From positions 1,426,001-1,490,000 of the forward strand of contig OZ253504.1 in assembly GCA_965262235.1 (NCBI GenBank): DNA of 64,000 nt, read 5' to 3'. The stretch is from CATQGW01 sp965262235 (GTDB lineage: Bacteria > Chloroflexota > Dehalococcoidia > Bin125). The notes under the pieces are model-generated. The model saw nothing but the letters and a program-made list of their open reading frames with translations, did no database searches and was not told where the DNA came from. Shown piece by piece: positions 1 through 8,118 of the stretch. How positions within the stretch are numbered: the first letter of the stretch is position 1; each line of letters starts with the position of its first letter. The position numbers and the translations under genes are program-made.

Positions 1-1
1 C

Positions 2-49
2 CGGCAGACCTACGCCGACCTGCTGGCCCACGAAGTCCTGGACGCCTGA
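2..49 (+). CDS. C-terminal tail of an unidentified gene
   Basis: The window opens inside a reading frame that ends with TGA at 47-49. It codes for only 15 residues and ends in EVLDA. The stop is 3 bases before the holB start, which suggests one operon. In many bacteria tmk (thymidylate kinase) sits here, but these residues do not identify it, so the product is left open. Confidence 0.4.
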   Translation, partial: RQTYADLLAHEVLDA

Positions 50-52
50 GCG

Positions 53-1162
53 ATGGCAGTCGACGACGACCCTGCGGCAGCGCAGCGCTTCGGCGCACAC
101 GGTGACACGATCGCGCTCCGCTCGCTCGAGGCGATGCTCGCCACCGAGCGCCTGCCCCACGCGCTGCTCGTCAGCGGGCCGGAGGGCATCGGCAAGCACG
201 AGCTGGCGCTCAAGATCGCCCAGGCCGTCGTCTGTGAGAGCAGCCCGCCGCCCTGCGGCCGCTGCCGGCCCTGCCGACGCATCCACGATCCTGAGCATCC
301 CCGCGAGCCGATCCGTCACACCGACGTTGCGGTGATTCAGCCAGGCGGCATCTGCGCAGACAACACCCACGATCACAGCAACTCCCGCACGATCGGCATC
401 TGCCAAATTCGGTGGGTTGAACGGACGACCTCGATCAAGCCCTTTGAGGGCCCGAGTCGCGTGGTGATCGTCGACCCGGCCGACGCGCTGACCACCGAAG
501 CGGCCGACGCGTTCCTCAAGACGCTTGAGGAGCCACCGCTGGGCGTCTACTTCCTGCTGCTGACCGCGCGCGAATCGGTGCTCTCGGAAACGATCCGCTC
601 GCGCTGCCGCGCGCTGCGTCTTGCGCCGCTCAATCAGCGCCGCACCGAGGCCTGGCTCGACGCACGGCTGCCCGGTTACCAGCCCGACGCGCTGGCACAG
701 TTGGCGCGGCTCTCGCGCGGACGCGTCGGCTGGCTCGACGCCGAACTCGAGGCGGGCGACCCGATCGCGATGCGCAGCGCACAGATCGAGGAGCTACTGC
801 GGCTCTCCGCGGCTTCACGCGCGGACCGCCTCAACGCTGCCGAGCAGCTCGCCGGACGCCGCGGCCAGAGCGCGCCGCAAGCGATCGATGATCTGCTGGT
901 CCTGCTCGGCGTCTGGATCGAGTGGTGGCGCGATCTGTGGCTCGCGCGAGTCGGACAGGACGCGCAGCTCGTCCACACGACGCTGCGCGAGCAGGTGCGC
1001 GCGCACGCGGCGCGGTACGCTCCTGAACAGATTCACCAATTCCTCAACACGCTGCAGCGCACCCGCACACATCTGCGCAACGGGGTCAATGCGCGGCTTG
1101 CGCTCGAAGCGATGCTGCTGCGCATCCCCGCCGCCGCGCCGGCGTCGACCAACGGAGCCTGA
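53..1162 (+). CDS. holB: DNA polymerase III delta-prime subunit
   Basis: The 369-residue protein is the delta-prime clamp-loader subunit, which helps load the beta sliding clamp during replication. An AAA+ core is visible. A P-loop-like GPEGIGKHE lies at residues 42-50, with His in place of the usual Thr/Ser after the Lys; this fits a subunit that binds ATP poorly or not at all. A four-cysteine zinc module follows (Cys61, 68, 71, 74). The SRC sensor motif is at about 183-185, after a hydrophobic sensor-1 strand (FLLLTA). The C-terminal part is helical and Arg-rich, as in the collar domain. It is followed after 1 base by ricT, the common holB-ricT pairing. ATG is taken because it follows the preceding stop by 3 bases. 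Confidence 0.93.
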   Translation: MAVDDDPAAAQRFGAHGDTIALRSLEAMLATERLPHALLVSGPEGIGKHELALKIAQAVVCESSPPPCGRCRPCRRIHDPEHPREPIRHTDVAVIQPGGICADNTHDHSNSRTIGICQIRWVERTTSIKPFEGPSRVVIVDPADALTTEAADAFLKTLEEPPLGVYFLLLTARESVLSETIRSRCRALRLAPLNQRRTEAWLDARLPGYQPDALAQLARLSRGRVGWLDAELEAGDPIAMRSAQIEELLRLSAASRADRLNAAEQLAGRRGQSAPQAIDDLLVLLGVWIEWWRDLWLARVGQDAQLVHTTLREQVRAHAARYAPEQIHQFLNTLQRTRTHLRNGVNARLALEAMLLRIPAAAPASTNGA

Positions 1163-1163
1163 C

Positions 1164-2372
1164 ATGACCAGCACCGACGCCGCGCCGACCGCCGAACAAC
1201 CGACCGAGGTCGTGATCGGCGTGCGCTTCCGCGAAGCCTCGCGGATCTTCCACTACAGCGCCGAAGCCAAGCAGGTCTTCGTCGGCGACTACGTGGTCGT
1301 CGAGACCGCTCGGGGTGAGGAGATGGCGCGGGTCGTCACCGTGCCCGATCCCGAACAGGAGGCGCCGGCCGCGCTGCCTCAGGGCGTCCGCTCGATCTTG
1401 CGCCACGCGACTCGCGAAGACCGCGACCAAGCCGTCGCATGCCAGCAGCGCGGCGACCAGATGCTTGAGCAGATGCGTCAGATCTCCGTGCGCGACGGGC
1501 TCGGCCTCTATGCGGTTGCGATGCAGCTCAACCTCGCCGGGGATGAAGCCACCGGCTTCTTCCAGGCGCCCGAACACGTCGACTTTCGCTCGGTCGTCAC
1601 CGAGATCGAGCGCGACCACAACATCCGCCTGCACATGCGGCTGGCCGGGCAGCGCGACCGCGCCAAGCTGATCGATGGCTACGACATCTGCGGGCTGCGA
1701 CTCTGCTGCTCCTCGTGGATGACCGAGTTCCCCAAGGTCGGGATCCGCACCGCCAAGGATCAGGACCTCTCGCTGAACCCCGACAGCATCTCCGGCGTCT
1801 GCGGACGGTTGCTCTGCTGCCTGACGTTCGAGCACGAGGTCTACCGCGAGATGCGCGGCACGCTGCCCAAGGTCGGCAAGAACGTCAGCACGCCAGCCGG
1901 CATGGGCCGCGTGATCAAGCTCAACGTGCTTCAGCAGTACGTGACGATCTCGCTCGATGACCACCACCAGCGGGTTGATGTGCCGGTCGCCGAGATCGGG
2001 ATGGCGGTGCGCACCGAGGACAGCCCCAATCAGGCGATCGCCGACGCCGAGCGGGAGCGCGAACGCAGTGAACGGATGCGGATCGCCGCCGCGCCGACGG
2101 AGGCCGAGCAGGCGATCGTGATCGAGGAGCCTGAGACCTCGCAGGACGCAGCTGCGACCGAACCCGCGCCGGAGCGCCGCGCACGGCGACGCCGCCGCCG
2201 CCGCGCCGTGAACGTCGACTCATCGCCCTCCACGTCCTCAACGCCACGCCCGCGCACGGAGCAACCGGGCGCGGGCGGCCCCGGCGCCCCACAGCCGCCG
2301 CCGCGCCGCCGTCGCAACCGCCGTCGCCGACCGCGCGGCCCGCAGGGTCAGGCGGGCGGCAGCTCCGAGTAG
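1164..2372 (+). CDS. ricT: PSP1-domain protein RicT (YaaT)
   Basis: This 402-residue protein has the PSP1 domain at about residues 15-280. Its characteristic cysteines are present as ICGLRLCC (Cys176, 181, 182) and CGRLLCC (Cys213, 218, 219). In Bacillus, RicT forms a complex with RicA and RicF that carries Fe-S clusters and aids RNase Y-dependent mRNA maturation; that role here is inferred from family. The last 120 or so residues are an acidic stretch followed by runs of arginine and proline (RRRRRRR, PPPRRRRNRRRR), a non-standard tail that could bind RNA. The open frame extends far upstream inside holB, but the ATG at 1164, 1 base after the holB stop, gives a normal N-terminus. Confidence 0.9.
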   Translation: MTSTDAAPTAEQPTEVVIGVRFREASRIFHYSAEAKQVFVGDYVVVETARGEEMARVVTVPDPEQEAPAALPQGVRSILRHATREDRDQAVACQQRGDQMLEQMRQISVRDGLGLYAVAMQLNLAGDEATGFFQAPEHVDFRSVVTEIERDHNIRLHMRLAGQRDRAKLIDGYDICGLRLCCSSWMTEFPKVGIRTAKDQDLSLNPDSISGVCGRLLCCLTFEHEVYREMRGTLPKVGKNVSTPAGMGRVIKLNVLQQYVTISLDDHHQRVDVPVAEIGMAVRTEDSPNQAIADAERERERSERMRIAAAPTEAEQAIVIEEPETSQDAAATEPAPERRARRRRRRRAVNVDSSPSTSSTPRPRTEQPGAGGPGAPQPPPRRRRNRRRRPRGPQGQAGGSSE

Positions 2373-2401
2373 TTCGCTACCGGTCATCGATTCGACCGCG
2401 C

Positions 2402-2417
2402 TGTTTCACGTGAAACA
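2402..2417. promoter_or_regulatory. parS centromere site (perfect)
   Basis: The 16-base palindrome TGTTTCACGTGAAACA is the consensus ParB loading site, and flanking C/G extends it to an 18-bp perfect palindrome (2401-2418). It lies in the 129-bp gap between the ends of ricT and parB, which converge on it. parS is normally bound by the ParB made from the neighbouring gene and marks the origin-proximal region. Nothing else clear is seen in the gap. Confidence 0.95.
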
Positions 2418-2501
2418 GCCGCCTGCGCTCGCCGGTCGGCGTGTTCAGCCGCGGTCAGCTTTCGGTCAGCATCGTTCAGCCGGGAGCCTGACTGGAAGCG
2501 C

Positions 2502-3431
2502 TCAGACGGTGATTCGACCCGTGCCTCCGGACGCCCCATCAGCATCTTGAGTGCTCGCCGCAGCGAGCCGCTTGACCAGATACTCGAGCTGCTCGAACGA
2601 GTACCAGCGCAGCGAGATCCGCCCGCCGGTCGAGCTCTCGTGCGACACGCTCACGCGCGTCCCGAACGCCCGCTGCAACTGCTCCGCCGCATCCTCACGC
2701 CATCGATCCCACGCCTCCGTGTCGGGCGGCGGCGCCGACTCCGCTTCGTCGTCAGGCTCGGGTGTGTCGCTCAGCCGAATCGAGGCCTGTAGCCGCCGCA
2801 CCGCCTCCTCGATCTCGCGCACCGTCAGCTGCTGCGCGATCGCATCGCCCGCGAGCTGCACGCGCAGCTCCGGCGGCGCGCCGAGCAGCGCCCGCGCGTG
2901 ACCCTCGCCCAACCGACCCGCCGCCACTTCCGCCCTAAGGTCCTCGGGCAGCTGCAACAGCCGCACCGAGTTGGCTACCGATGAACGGCTCTTGCCGATC
3001 CGCTCCGCGACCTGGGCCTGCGTCAGGCCTGCGTCGATCAGGTACTGGAAGGCCACCGCCTGGTCGATCGGGTTGAGGTCCTCGCGCTGCAGGTTCTCGA
3101 CCAGCGCCAGCGTCAGCATGTCGCGGTCGGGGACGTCGACCACGACGACCGGCACCCGCTCGAGCCCGGCCAGCTCTGCCGCCCGCCAGCGCCGCTCGCC
3201 GGCGACCAGCTGATACCGACCGCCGGACAGCTGGCGCACCAGCAACGGTTGGAGGATTCCGTGCTCGCGAATGCTCTGGGCCAGCTCGGCGCTCTGATCG
3301 GACCCGAACGACTTGCGCGGCTGCTGTGGATTCGGCTCGATCGCGTCGAGCGGCAGCTCACGCGCGCGCTGCACCTCGCTGCTGGCCGGGATCAGCGCGT
3401 CCAACCCCCGACCCAGCGCCGCGCGGCTCAC
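2502..3431 (-). CDS. parB: Chromosome-partitioning protein ParB
   Basis: The 309-residue protein is the CTP-dependent parS-binding clamp. Visible parts are an N-terminal ALGRGLDALIP peptide (residues 5-15; in the family such a peptide contacts ParA), box II GERRWRA (about 78-84), ENLQRE (112-117), and a helix-turn-helix at about 136-162. The last 90 or so residues include an acidic, Pro-rich linker and a helical dimerisation domain. The frame is open further upstream, but the start chosen is GTG at 3431, which overlaps the parA stop in a GTGA junction and gives the family N-terminus. Two parS sites in the window are its likely targets. It is the last gene of the rpmH-parB series. Confidence 0.95.
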   Translation of the reverse strand: MSRAALGRGLDALIPASSEVQRARELPLDAIEPNPQQPRKSFGSDQSAELAQSIREHGILQPLLVRQLSGGRYQLVAGERRWRAAELAGLERVPVVVVDVPDRDMLTLALVENLQREDLNPIDQAVAFQYLIDAGLTQAQVAERIGKSRSSVANSVRLLQLPEDLRAEVAAGRLGEGHARALLGAPPELRVQLAGDAIAQQLTVREIEEAVRRLQASIRLSDTPEPDDEAESAPPPDTEAWDRWREDAAEQLQRAFGTRVSVSHESSTGGRISLRWYSFEQLEYLVKRLAAASTQDADGASGGTGRITV

Positions 3432-4216
3432 GCTCGCACCCCCGAAACGGCCGGCGCGGACGCTCCGAGCCGGGCCAGCACTTCCTGCGCGAGCTGACGG
3501 TAGGCCTCGGCCCCGCGCGAGTCGGGCGCGTGCTCCAGCACGGTCATCTGGTGGCTGGGCGCTTCGCCGAGCCGCACCGAGCGCGGGATGATCGTTTCGA
3601 AGAGCGTGTCGATGTGGCTGCGCAGCTCCGCCGCCACGTCGCGCGCGAGCCGCGTACGGCCGTCGTACATCGTCGCCACCACGCCGAGCAGCGTCAGCGA
3701 GGGATTGAGATGCGCGCGCACCCGCGCGATCGTCTCGATCAGCGCCGCGAGGCCCTCGAGGGCCAGATACTCGCATTGCACCGGGATCAGCGCCTGGTCG
3801 GCCGCGGTGAGCGCGTTCAGCGTGATCAACCCTAGCGAAGGCCCGCAGTCGATTAGGACGACGTCGTAGCGGCCGCGTATGTCGGCGAGCGCGGTGGCGA
3901 GCCGCTGCTCGCGATCGATCGCACCGGCGAGCTCGATCTCGGCCCCGGCCAGGTCCATCGAAGCGGGGACGAGGTGCAGCCGCTCGATCTTTGTGCCGAC
4001 GATGCAGTCGGCCAGCGCGCGGTCGGCCAGCAACACGTCGTAGGCGTTCGGACGGAGGTTGCGCGGCGCGCCGAGCGCGCTCGTCGCGTTGCTCTGGGCG
4101 TCGATGTCGACCAGCAGCACGTGCTGGCCGAGCTCAGCCAACGCGGCGCCCAGATTCACAGCGGTCGTCGTCTTACCGACGCCGCCCTTTTGGTTTGTGA
4201 TCGCCACGATGGTCAC
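3428..4216 (-). CDS. parA: Chromosome-partitioning ATPase ParA (Soj)
   Basis: The 262-residue protein is a deviant Walker-A ATPase of the ParA/Soj family. It binds DNA non-specifically and moves ParB-parS complexes. The motif KGGVGKTT is at residues 10-17 near the N-terminus, followed by VLLVDIDAQ (Walker A-prime) and VLIDCGPSLG (Walker B region). Length and motif spacing are those of chromosomal Soj proteins without an N-terminal HTH. The start is GTG at 4216. The last four bases overlap the parB start, so the two are translationally coupled. A 61-bp gap separates it from jag. Confidence 0.95.
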   Translation of the reverse strand: MTIVAITNQKGGVGKTTTAVNLGAALAELGQHVLLVDIDAQSNATSALGAPRNLRPNAYDVLLADRALADCIVGTKIERLHLVPASMDLAGAEIELAGAIDREQRLATALADIRGRYDVVLIDCGPSLGLITLNALTAADQALIPVQCEYLALEGLAALIETIARVRAHLNPSLTLLGVVATMYDGRTRLARDVAAELRSHIDTLFETIIPRSVRLGEAPSHQMTVLEHAPDSRGAEAYRQLAQEVLARLGASAPAVSGVRA

Positions 4217-4277
4217 CGTGGGACGCCCCCCACACGATGCACACCGCGGATCGGGCGCGCATTAGCTGCGAAATCGC

Positions 4278-5558
4278 TTAGGCGCCTTCACGATATACGA
4301 TGCGGACCCGCCGCGTCGGCCCGTCGCCGACGGACTCGGTGGTCAGCTCCGGGTCTTCCTGCACCGCGAGGTGGATGATGCGCCGCTCGGCGGCCGGCAT
4401 CGGGCTCAGTTCGACCGCGTCGCCGTACTCCCGCACCTCCGCGGTCGTGCGCTGCGCGATCTCCTCCAGCACCTCTTCGCGGCGACGCTTGTAGCCATCG
4501 ATATCGACGGTGATCGGGTTGTTGCCGTCGAGCGAGTGGCTGAGGATCACGTTCACGATGTACTGCAGCGCGGCGATGTGGGAGCCGTGCCGACCGATTA
4601 GCAGGCCCAGCTCGTCGTCCGCCTTGGGTTTCACGTCGAGCACGGCGATCGAATGGTTCAGGCCGTCCATCGGCGTCTCGGGGTCGCGCGCCTCGACGAT
4701 CGTGTCGAAGCCGAGCAGGTGGATGATGTCGGTGAGCAGCTCCGACGCGAACTCGCGCGGGTCGGAGGCGGGCTCGAAATCGGGATCCGCCATCAGCTCG
4801 AACGGGCCGATCGGCGGTCGCGGCTCCGGTCGCTCGCGATCGAAGTCCCCGCCGCGATCGCGATCCTGCTCGCGATCCCGGTCGCGATCCCGGTCGCGAT
4901 CCCGGTCGCGATCCCGGTCGCGCCCAGCGTCGCGGGCGCGGCTGCGGCCGCGGTCACCGTCGTCGCGTGGGCGCGTCCGGCCGGCTTCGCTGGGAGCGCT
5001 GGGCGCCCCGACATCCGGGGTCTCGCGACGCTCTGGCGGCCTGTTCATGATTTCGCGGCCGTGGCTGCGGCCACGACGCCGGTGGTCCGGCTGCGGCGCG
5101 GCGTCGCCCTGACCCGCCCGCGGCGCGGCGCGCTGGCCTGAATCACGGCGGTCTGAGTCGCGCCCTGCTGCGTCACGTCGCTGCGAATCTCCTTGCCCGG
5201 CGCCTTGCCCAGCGCCTTGCCCACCTCGTTGCCCAGCGCGTTGCCCACCGCGTTGCCCACCCCGCTGCCCGCCGCGCCGGTCGCGGCGCTCGCCGGGCTC
5301 CAGCTCCGTTGGGTCCTCGTAGTCGTCGATCCGCGGCAGCGGCGCTCGCTCGCGCGTCTGCTGCGGTCTCGGCCTGGCGCCCTCGCGCGGCCAGACCCGC
5401 ACCGCAGCGTTCGCATTGCCGATTCCGAAAATTCCGCTGCGGCCCTCCGAAATCACCTCAACCTCGACCTGTGCGCGCGGGAGGCCGAGCCGCTTCAGCG
5501 CGCGTTGCACCGCGTCGTCAACGGTTCGACCGGATGCGTGGACTTCTTCGTTGGCCAT
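4278..5558 (-). CDS. jag: RNA-binding protein Jag/KhpB with a giant low-complexity linker
   Basis: Three family domains are visible in 426 residues: Jag-N (about 1-55), a KH domain with GLLIGRHGS at 318-326, and a C-terminal R3H domain whose Arg-x3-His signature falls at about 392-396. KhpB binds many RNAs and affects cell division and envelope genes in Firmicutes. The linker (about 56-250) is unusually long: Gly-Gln-Arg repeats, then an Arg-Asp dipeptide run, both encoded by 12-bp tandem DNA repeats. Most Jag proteins are only 200-260 residues. ATG at 5558 follows a GAGGGTG ribosome site. Position after yidC is the classic one. Confidence 0.92.
   Translation of the reverse strand: MANEEVHASGRTVDDAVQRALKRLGLPRAQVEVEVISEGRSGIFGIGNANAAVRVWPREGARPRPQQTRERAPLPRIDDYEDPTELEPGERRDRRGGQRGGQRGGQRAGQRGGQGAGQGAGQGDSQRRDAAGRDSDRRDSGQRAAPRAGQGDAAPQPDHRRRGRSHGREIMNRPPERRETPDVGAPSAPSEAGRTRPRDDGDRGRSRARDAGRDRDRDRDRDRDRDRDREQDRDRGGDFDRERPEPRPPIGPFELMADPDFEPASDPREFASELLTDIIHLLGFDTIVEARDPETPMDGLNHSIAVLDVKPKADDELGLLIGRHGSHIAALQYIVNVILSHSLDGNNPITVDIDGYKRRREEVLEEIAQRTTAEVREYGDAVELSPMPAAERRIIHLAVQEDPELTTESVGDGPTRRVRIVYREGA
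4870..4917. repeat. 12-bp tandem repeat in jag
   Basis: Four perfect head-to-tail copies of TCGCGATCCCGG run from 4870 to 4917, with decayed copies on both sides. On the coding (minus) strand they encode the Arg-Asp run of the Jag linker. Being a multiple of three, changes in copy number keep the frame. Confidence 0.9.
5193..5280. repeat. Degenerate 12-bp repeat in jag (GTTGCCCAG/CGC family)
   Basis: A series of units resembling GCGTTGCCCAGC/GCGTTGCCCACC, at a 12-bp step, encodes the Gly-Gln-Arg/Ala part of the Jag linker. Copies differ by a few bases, so the array looks older than the Arg-Asp array. Confidence 0.75.
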
Positions 5559-5603
5559 GGTTCACCCTCTTCTGTGCGGATGTGGAACGGAGTGTGGCGT
5601 GGG

Positions 5604-6578
5604 TCATCGTGATGGCCGGTTGGCGCGCCGCCGGCGGCGTCGGCGGCGGCGCGCCGCGCTGCTGGCGCTGCGCGACTGGGACTGGGTCTGGGTCTGCTGC
5701 GCCGTCTCGCCGTTCTCGCTCGGCTCGGCGCTCGCGTCGCCGTCGCCGTCCGACCGATCAGACCGCGAGCTGGAGGCCGCCACGGCCGAGGCCTTGGCTG
5801 GGACGCCGACCGACGGCAGCGGCTCGAGCGAGGCCAGCCAGCGCCACGAGAAGGGCTCCTTGGTGCGGAGGAAGTAGTAGTAGTAGGACGTGACGATCGT
5901 GAACACGCTGGTCGACACCCAGTAGAGGCCCAGGCCCGCGGGCACCTGGAACGTGAACCAGCCGAACATGATCGGGAACAGCCAGAGCATCATCTTCGTC
6001 GTCGACTGCTGACGCTGGTCGCCCGCGGTCGTGCGGGCCGTCGAGAGCTTCTGCTGCACGAACGCAGTGACCGCCACAATGATCGCCAGCGGCAGGTTCT
6101 GCTCGAACGACCGCGCCCCGAGGTCGAGAAACAGAAAGTCGCGATCGAGCGGGATCGCCTGCGTGATGTAGGCCCAGTCGTACAGCCGCGAGGACAACGA
6201 GAGCAGTTGCTCCGGCGTGTCGCCCAGCGTCCGTCGGATGACCTGATAAAGCGCGATCCAGATCGGAATCTGGACCAGCATCGGCCAGAGACAGCCGAGC
6301 GGATTGAAGCCCGCCTCGCGGTAGAGCTTCATCGTCTCTTCCTGGCGACGCTTGGGATCCTTGTACTTCTTCTGGATCTCCTGCATCTGCGGCTGCATCA
6401 CCTGCATCGCGCGGGTCGCGCGCAGCTGCCGCAACGTCAGCGGGTAGGTGACCGCTCGCACAATCACGGTGAACGCGATGATCGCCAGGCCGAAGTTGTC
6501 GCCCAACGCGTTCGCGATCACGATCAACCCGTTCATGATCGGGTTGAGCAGGATGTCGTTCCAGATGAAGTCAATCAT
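5604..6578 (-). CDS. yidC: Membrane protein insertase YidC
   Basis: The 324-residue protein is the short, Gram-positive-type YidC/Oxa1 insertase without a large periplasmic domain. The conserved groove arginine is Arg41 in VIVRAVTYPL, and the cytoplasmic hairpin MQPQMQEIQKKYKDPKRR follows. Further hydrophobic helices (WPMLVQIPIWIALY, LPLAIIVAVTAFV, MLWLFPIMFGWF, GLYWVSTSVFTIV) give the 5-TM core. A 100-residue polar tail ends in a run of arginines, a likely ribosome contact. The upstream frame is open, but ATG at 6578, 5 bases after the lipoprotein stop, is the sensible start. It lacks an N-terminal lipobox, unlike many Firmicute YidCs. Confidence 0.95.
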   Translation of the reverse strand: MIDFIWNDILLNPIMNGLIVIANALGDNFGLAIIAFTVIVRAVTYPLTLRQLRATRAMQVMQPQMQEIQKKYKDPKRRQEETMKLYREAGFNPLGCLWPMLVQIPIWIALYQVIRRTLGDTPEQLLSLSSRLYDWAYITQAIPLDRDFLFLDLGARSFEQNLPLAIIVAVTAFVQQKLSTARTTAGDQRQQSTTKMMLWLFPIMFGWFTFQVPAGLGLYWVSTSVFTIVTSYYYYFLRTKEPFSWRWLASLEPLPSVGVPAKASAVAASSSRSDRSDGDGDASAEPSENGETAQQTQTQSQSRSASSAARRRRRRRRRANRPSR

Positions 6579-6583
6579 GCCGG

Positions 6584-7798
6584 CTAGCCGTCCTGCCGCG
6601 GGTAGACCTGAATCGCGGCGTTGATTCCCAGCGTGACTTTGAACAGTCGACCGCTCTCGTTGCTGATGAACAGTTCGCCGCCGCGATAGAGCGCGTCGGC
6701 CAGCACGTCGTCGTCGATCACGTCTGAGCTGCGCCACAGGCTCACGCCGGTCGCTGCGTCGATTCGGTGAACGACCCCGTCACGGGTCACGGCGACGATC
6801 GACCGCCCGGTGTTGTCGCGCACGATCAGCGCCTGGCTGCGGATCCGTTCGCCCGCCGCGTAGGGGGAGTCCCAGCGCTTTGCGCCGGTCCGCGCGTCCC
6901 AGGCGTAGAGATTCCCGTTCAGGTCCGCCGCGAAGACCACGCCCTCATCGGTCGTCGGCGTCGACCAGAACCAGTTCTGGCCCGTTGCGGTCCAGAGCGT
7001 GGCGCCGGTCGCCGGGTCGAGCGCATAGAAGCGGCGATCGAACGCGCCGAAGTAGAGCGCGCCCTCATAGCTCACGACCGCCGATGCGACGCCCGCGCCG
7101 ATCTGCCGTGACCAGGCCGGCGTGCCCGCCTCGGCGCCATCAAGCTGGAGGGCCGTCACGCGACCGTCGAGCCCGGCAATGACCAACAGCCGCTGATCGT
7201 CCGTCTCGATCAGTGCCGGCGAGCCCCAGACGGGCTGCTCCGACTCGCCGCTCCAGGTCCAGACCAGCTCATCGACCATGGTCGGCGGGCGCTCCAGATT
7301 GAAGGCGTGTACGTGATAGTCCGTCGTGACCACGTAGATCCGCTCGGGATGCTCGGGGTCAATCAGCAGATTCGAAACGATCCGCGCGTCTTCGAACAGC
7401 TCACCGACATCGAACACGACCCGGGCGCTGTGGCCGCGGGGGTGGAGCGCGAAGATCACGGCCTCCTTGTATTCCGCGACGAGCCACTCGTTGGTGAACG
7501 CCGACCACAGCGGGTCGGCGTAGAACGCGGTCGGCTCGAGCTCGCCGTCGAGACCGGTGAACGTCTTGTCTTCGCGCGGGAACACCCAGATCGCGTTGCT
7601 CGTCGCCAGGTCGACCGCGACGACGCGATCCTCACCGGTCGCCAGCAGCAGCGTGCCGGCGTCCTCAGGGTCCGAGGTCGGTGCAGCCCAGCCATCGGGC
7701 TGGTCGGCGACTTCACACGCCACCAGCAGCGGCACGAGCAGCAGCAGCGCAAGGAGGAGCCAGATTCGCGGCCGGAGGCGGTGTTTCACGTGGAACAT
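6584..7798 (-). CDS. PQQ/beta-propeller repeat lipoprotein in the yidC operon
   Basis: The 404-residue protein starts MFHVKH, a peptide dictated by the parS site in the DNA. A signal peptide follows with lipobox LLVAC (Cys28), so it should be anchored outside the cytoplasmic membrane. The body shows repeated propeller blades of PQQ/BamB type (VVAVDLATSNAIWVF, VTALQLDGAEAGTPAWSR, FYALDPATGATLWTA, LYAWDARTGAKRW, VHRIDAATGVSLWRS). BamB scaffolds outer-membrane assembly, but no other BAM gene is here, so a scaffold or sensor role near YidC is only inference. Its start overlaps the yidD end by 13 bp, and its stop is 5 bp from yidC. It is not a standard member of this operon. Confidence 0.85.
   Translation of the reverse strand: MFHVKHRLRPRIWLLLALLLLVPLLVACEVADQPDGWAAPTSDPEDAGTLLLATGEDRVVAVDLATSNAIWVFPREDKTFTGLDGELEPTAFYADPLWSAFTNEWLVAEYKEAVIFALHPRGHSARVVFDVGELFEDARIVSNLLIDPEHPERIYVVTTDYHVHAFNLERPPTMVDELVWTWSGESEQPVWGSPALIETDDQRLLVIAGLDGRVTALQLDGAEAGTPAWSRQIGAGVASAVVSYEGALYFGAFDRRFYALDPATGATLWTATGQNWFWSTPTTDEGVVFAADLNGNLYAWDARTGAKRWDSPYAAGERIRSQALIVRDNTGRSIVAVTRDGVVHRIDAATGVSLWRSSDVIDDDVLADALYRGGELFISNESGRLFKVTLGINAAIQVYPRQDG
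7782..7797. promoter_or_regulatory. Second parS site, embedded in a start codon
   Basis: The plus strand reads TGTTTCACGTGGAACA; its complement TGTTCCACGTGAAACA is a known functional parS variant (one base from the perfect site at 2402). It overlaps the final codons of yidD and codons 1-6 of the lipoprotein gene, which must therefore read Phe-His-Val-Lys-His after Met. Two sites 5.4 kb apart flank the segregation block. Confidence 0.93.
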
Positions 7799-8118
7799 CG
7801 CATTCGTTCGGCGCTCGGCTGCTCGGGCGCGTCATCAATGCGAGATGACTTCACGACGGGGTCGAAGCCACCGGCGTTGAAGGGATTGCAGCGCAACAGT
7901 CGCCAGCCCGCCAGGGCCAGACCGCGCAGAAATCCGTGCGCCTGCACTGCATCAACGGCGTACTGAGAACACGAGGGCTCGAAACAGCAGCGCGCCCCGA
8001 ATGCCCCAAACAGCGGTGAAACCCACGTCTGGTAGCCGCTCAGCGCGCTCAGCACGAGACGCACGCCCAGACGTGCATTGGGGCGTGCGTTGGGGCGCTG
8101 CTCGTTGGTGTTGCTCAT
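7786..8118 (-). CDS. yidD: Membrane protein insertion efficiency factor YidD
   Basis: The 110-residue protein has the YidD signature: RCCFEPSCSQYA, HGFLRGLALAGWRLLRCNPF and GGFDPV, including the conserved cysteines. YidD is a small amphipathic protein at the inner face of the membrane that helps YidC-dependent insertion. Its N-terminus carries a duplicated PNAR from a 12-bp tandem repeat (8072-8095, one mismatch), which the core family lacks. ATG at 8118 overlaps the rnpA stop (ATGA). Its 3' end overlaps the following lipoprotein gene by 13 bp. Confidence 0.95.
   Translation of the reverse strand: MSNTNEQRPNARPNARLGVRLVLSALSGYQTWVSPLFGAFGARCCFEPSCSQYAVDAVQAHGFLRGLALAGWRLLRCNPFNAGGFDPVVKSSRIDDAPEQPSAERMRCST

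Noticed and set aside
4870..4917. Regular repeat considered as a CRISPR array
   Set aside because: The 12-bp units are contiguous without spacers and encode an Arg-Asp run in frame.
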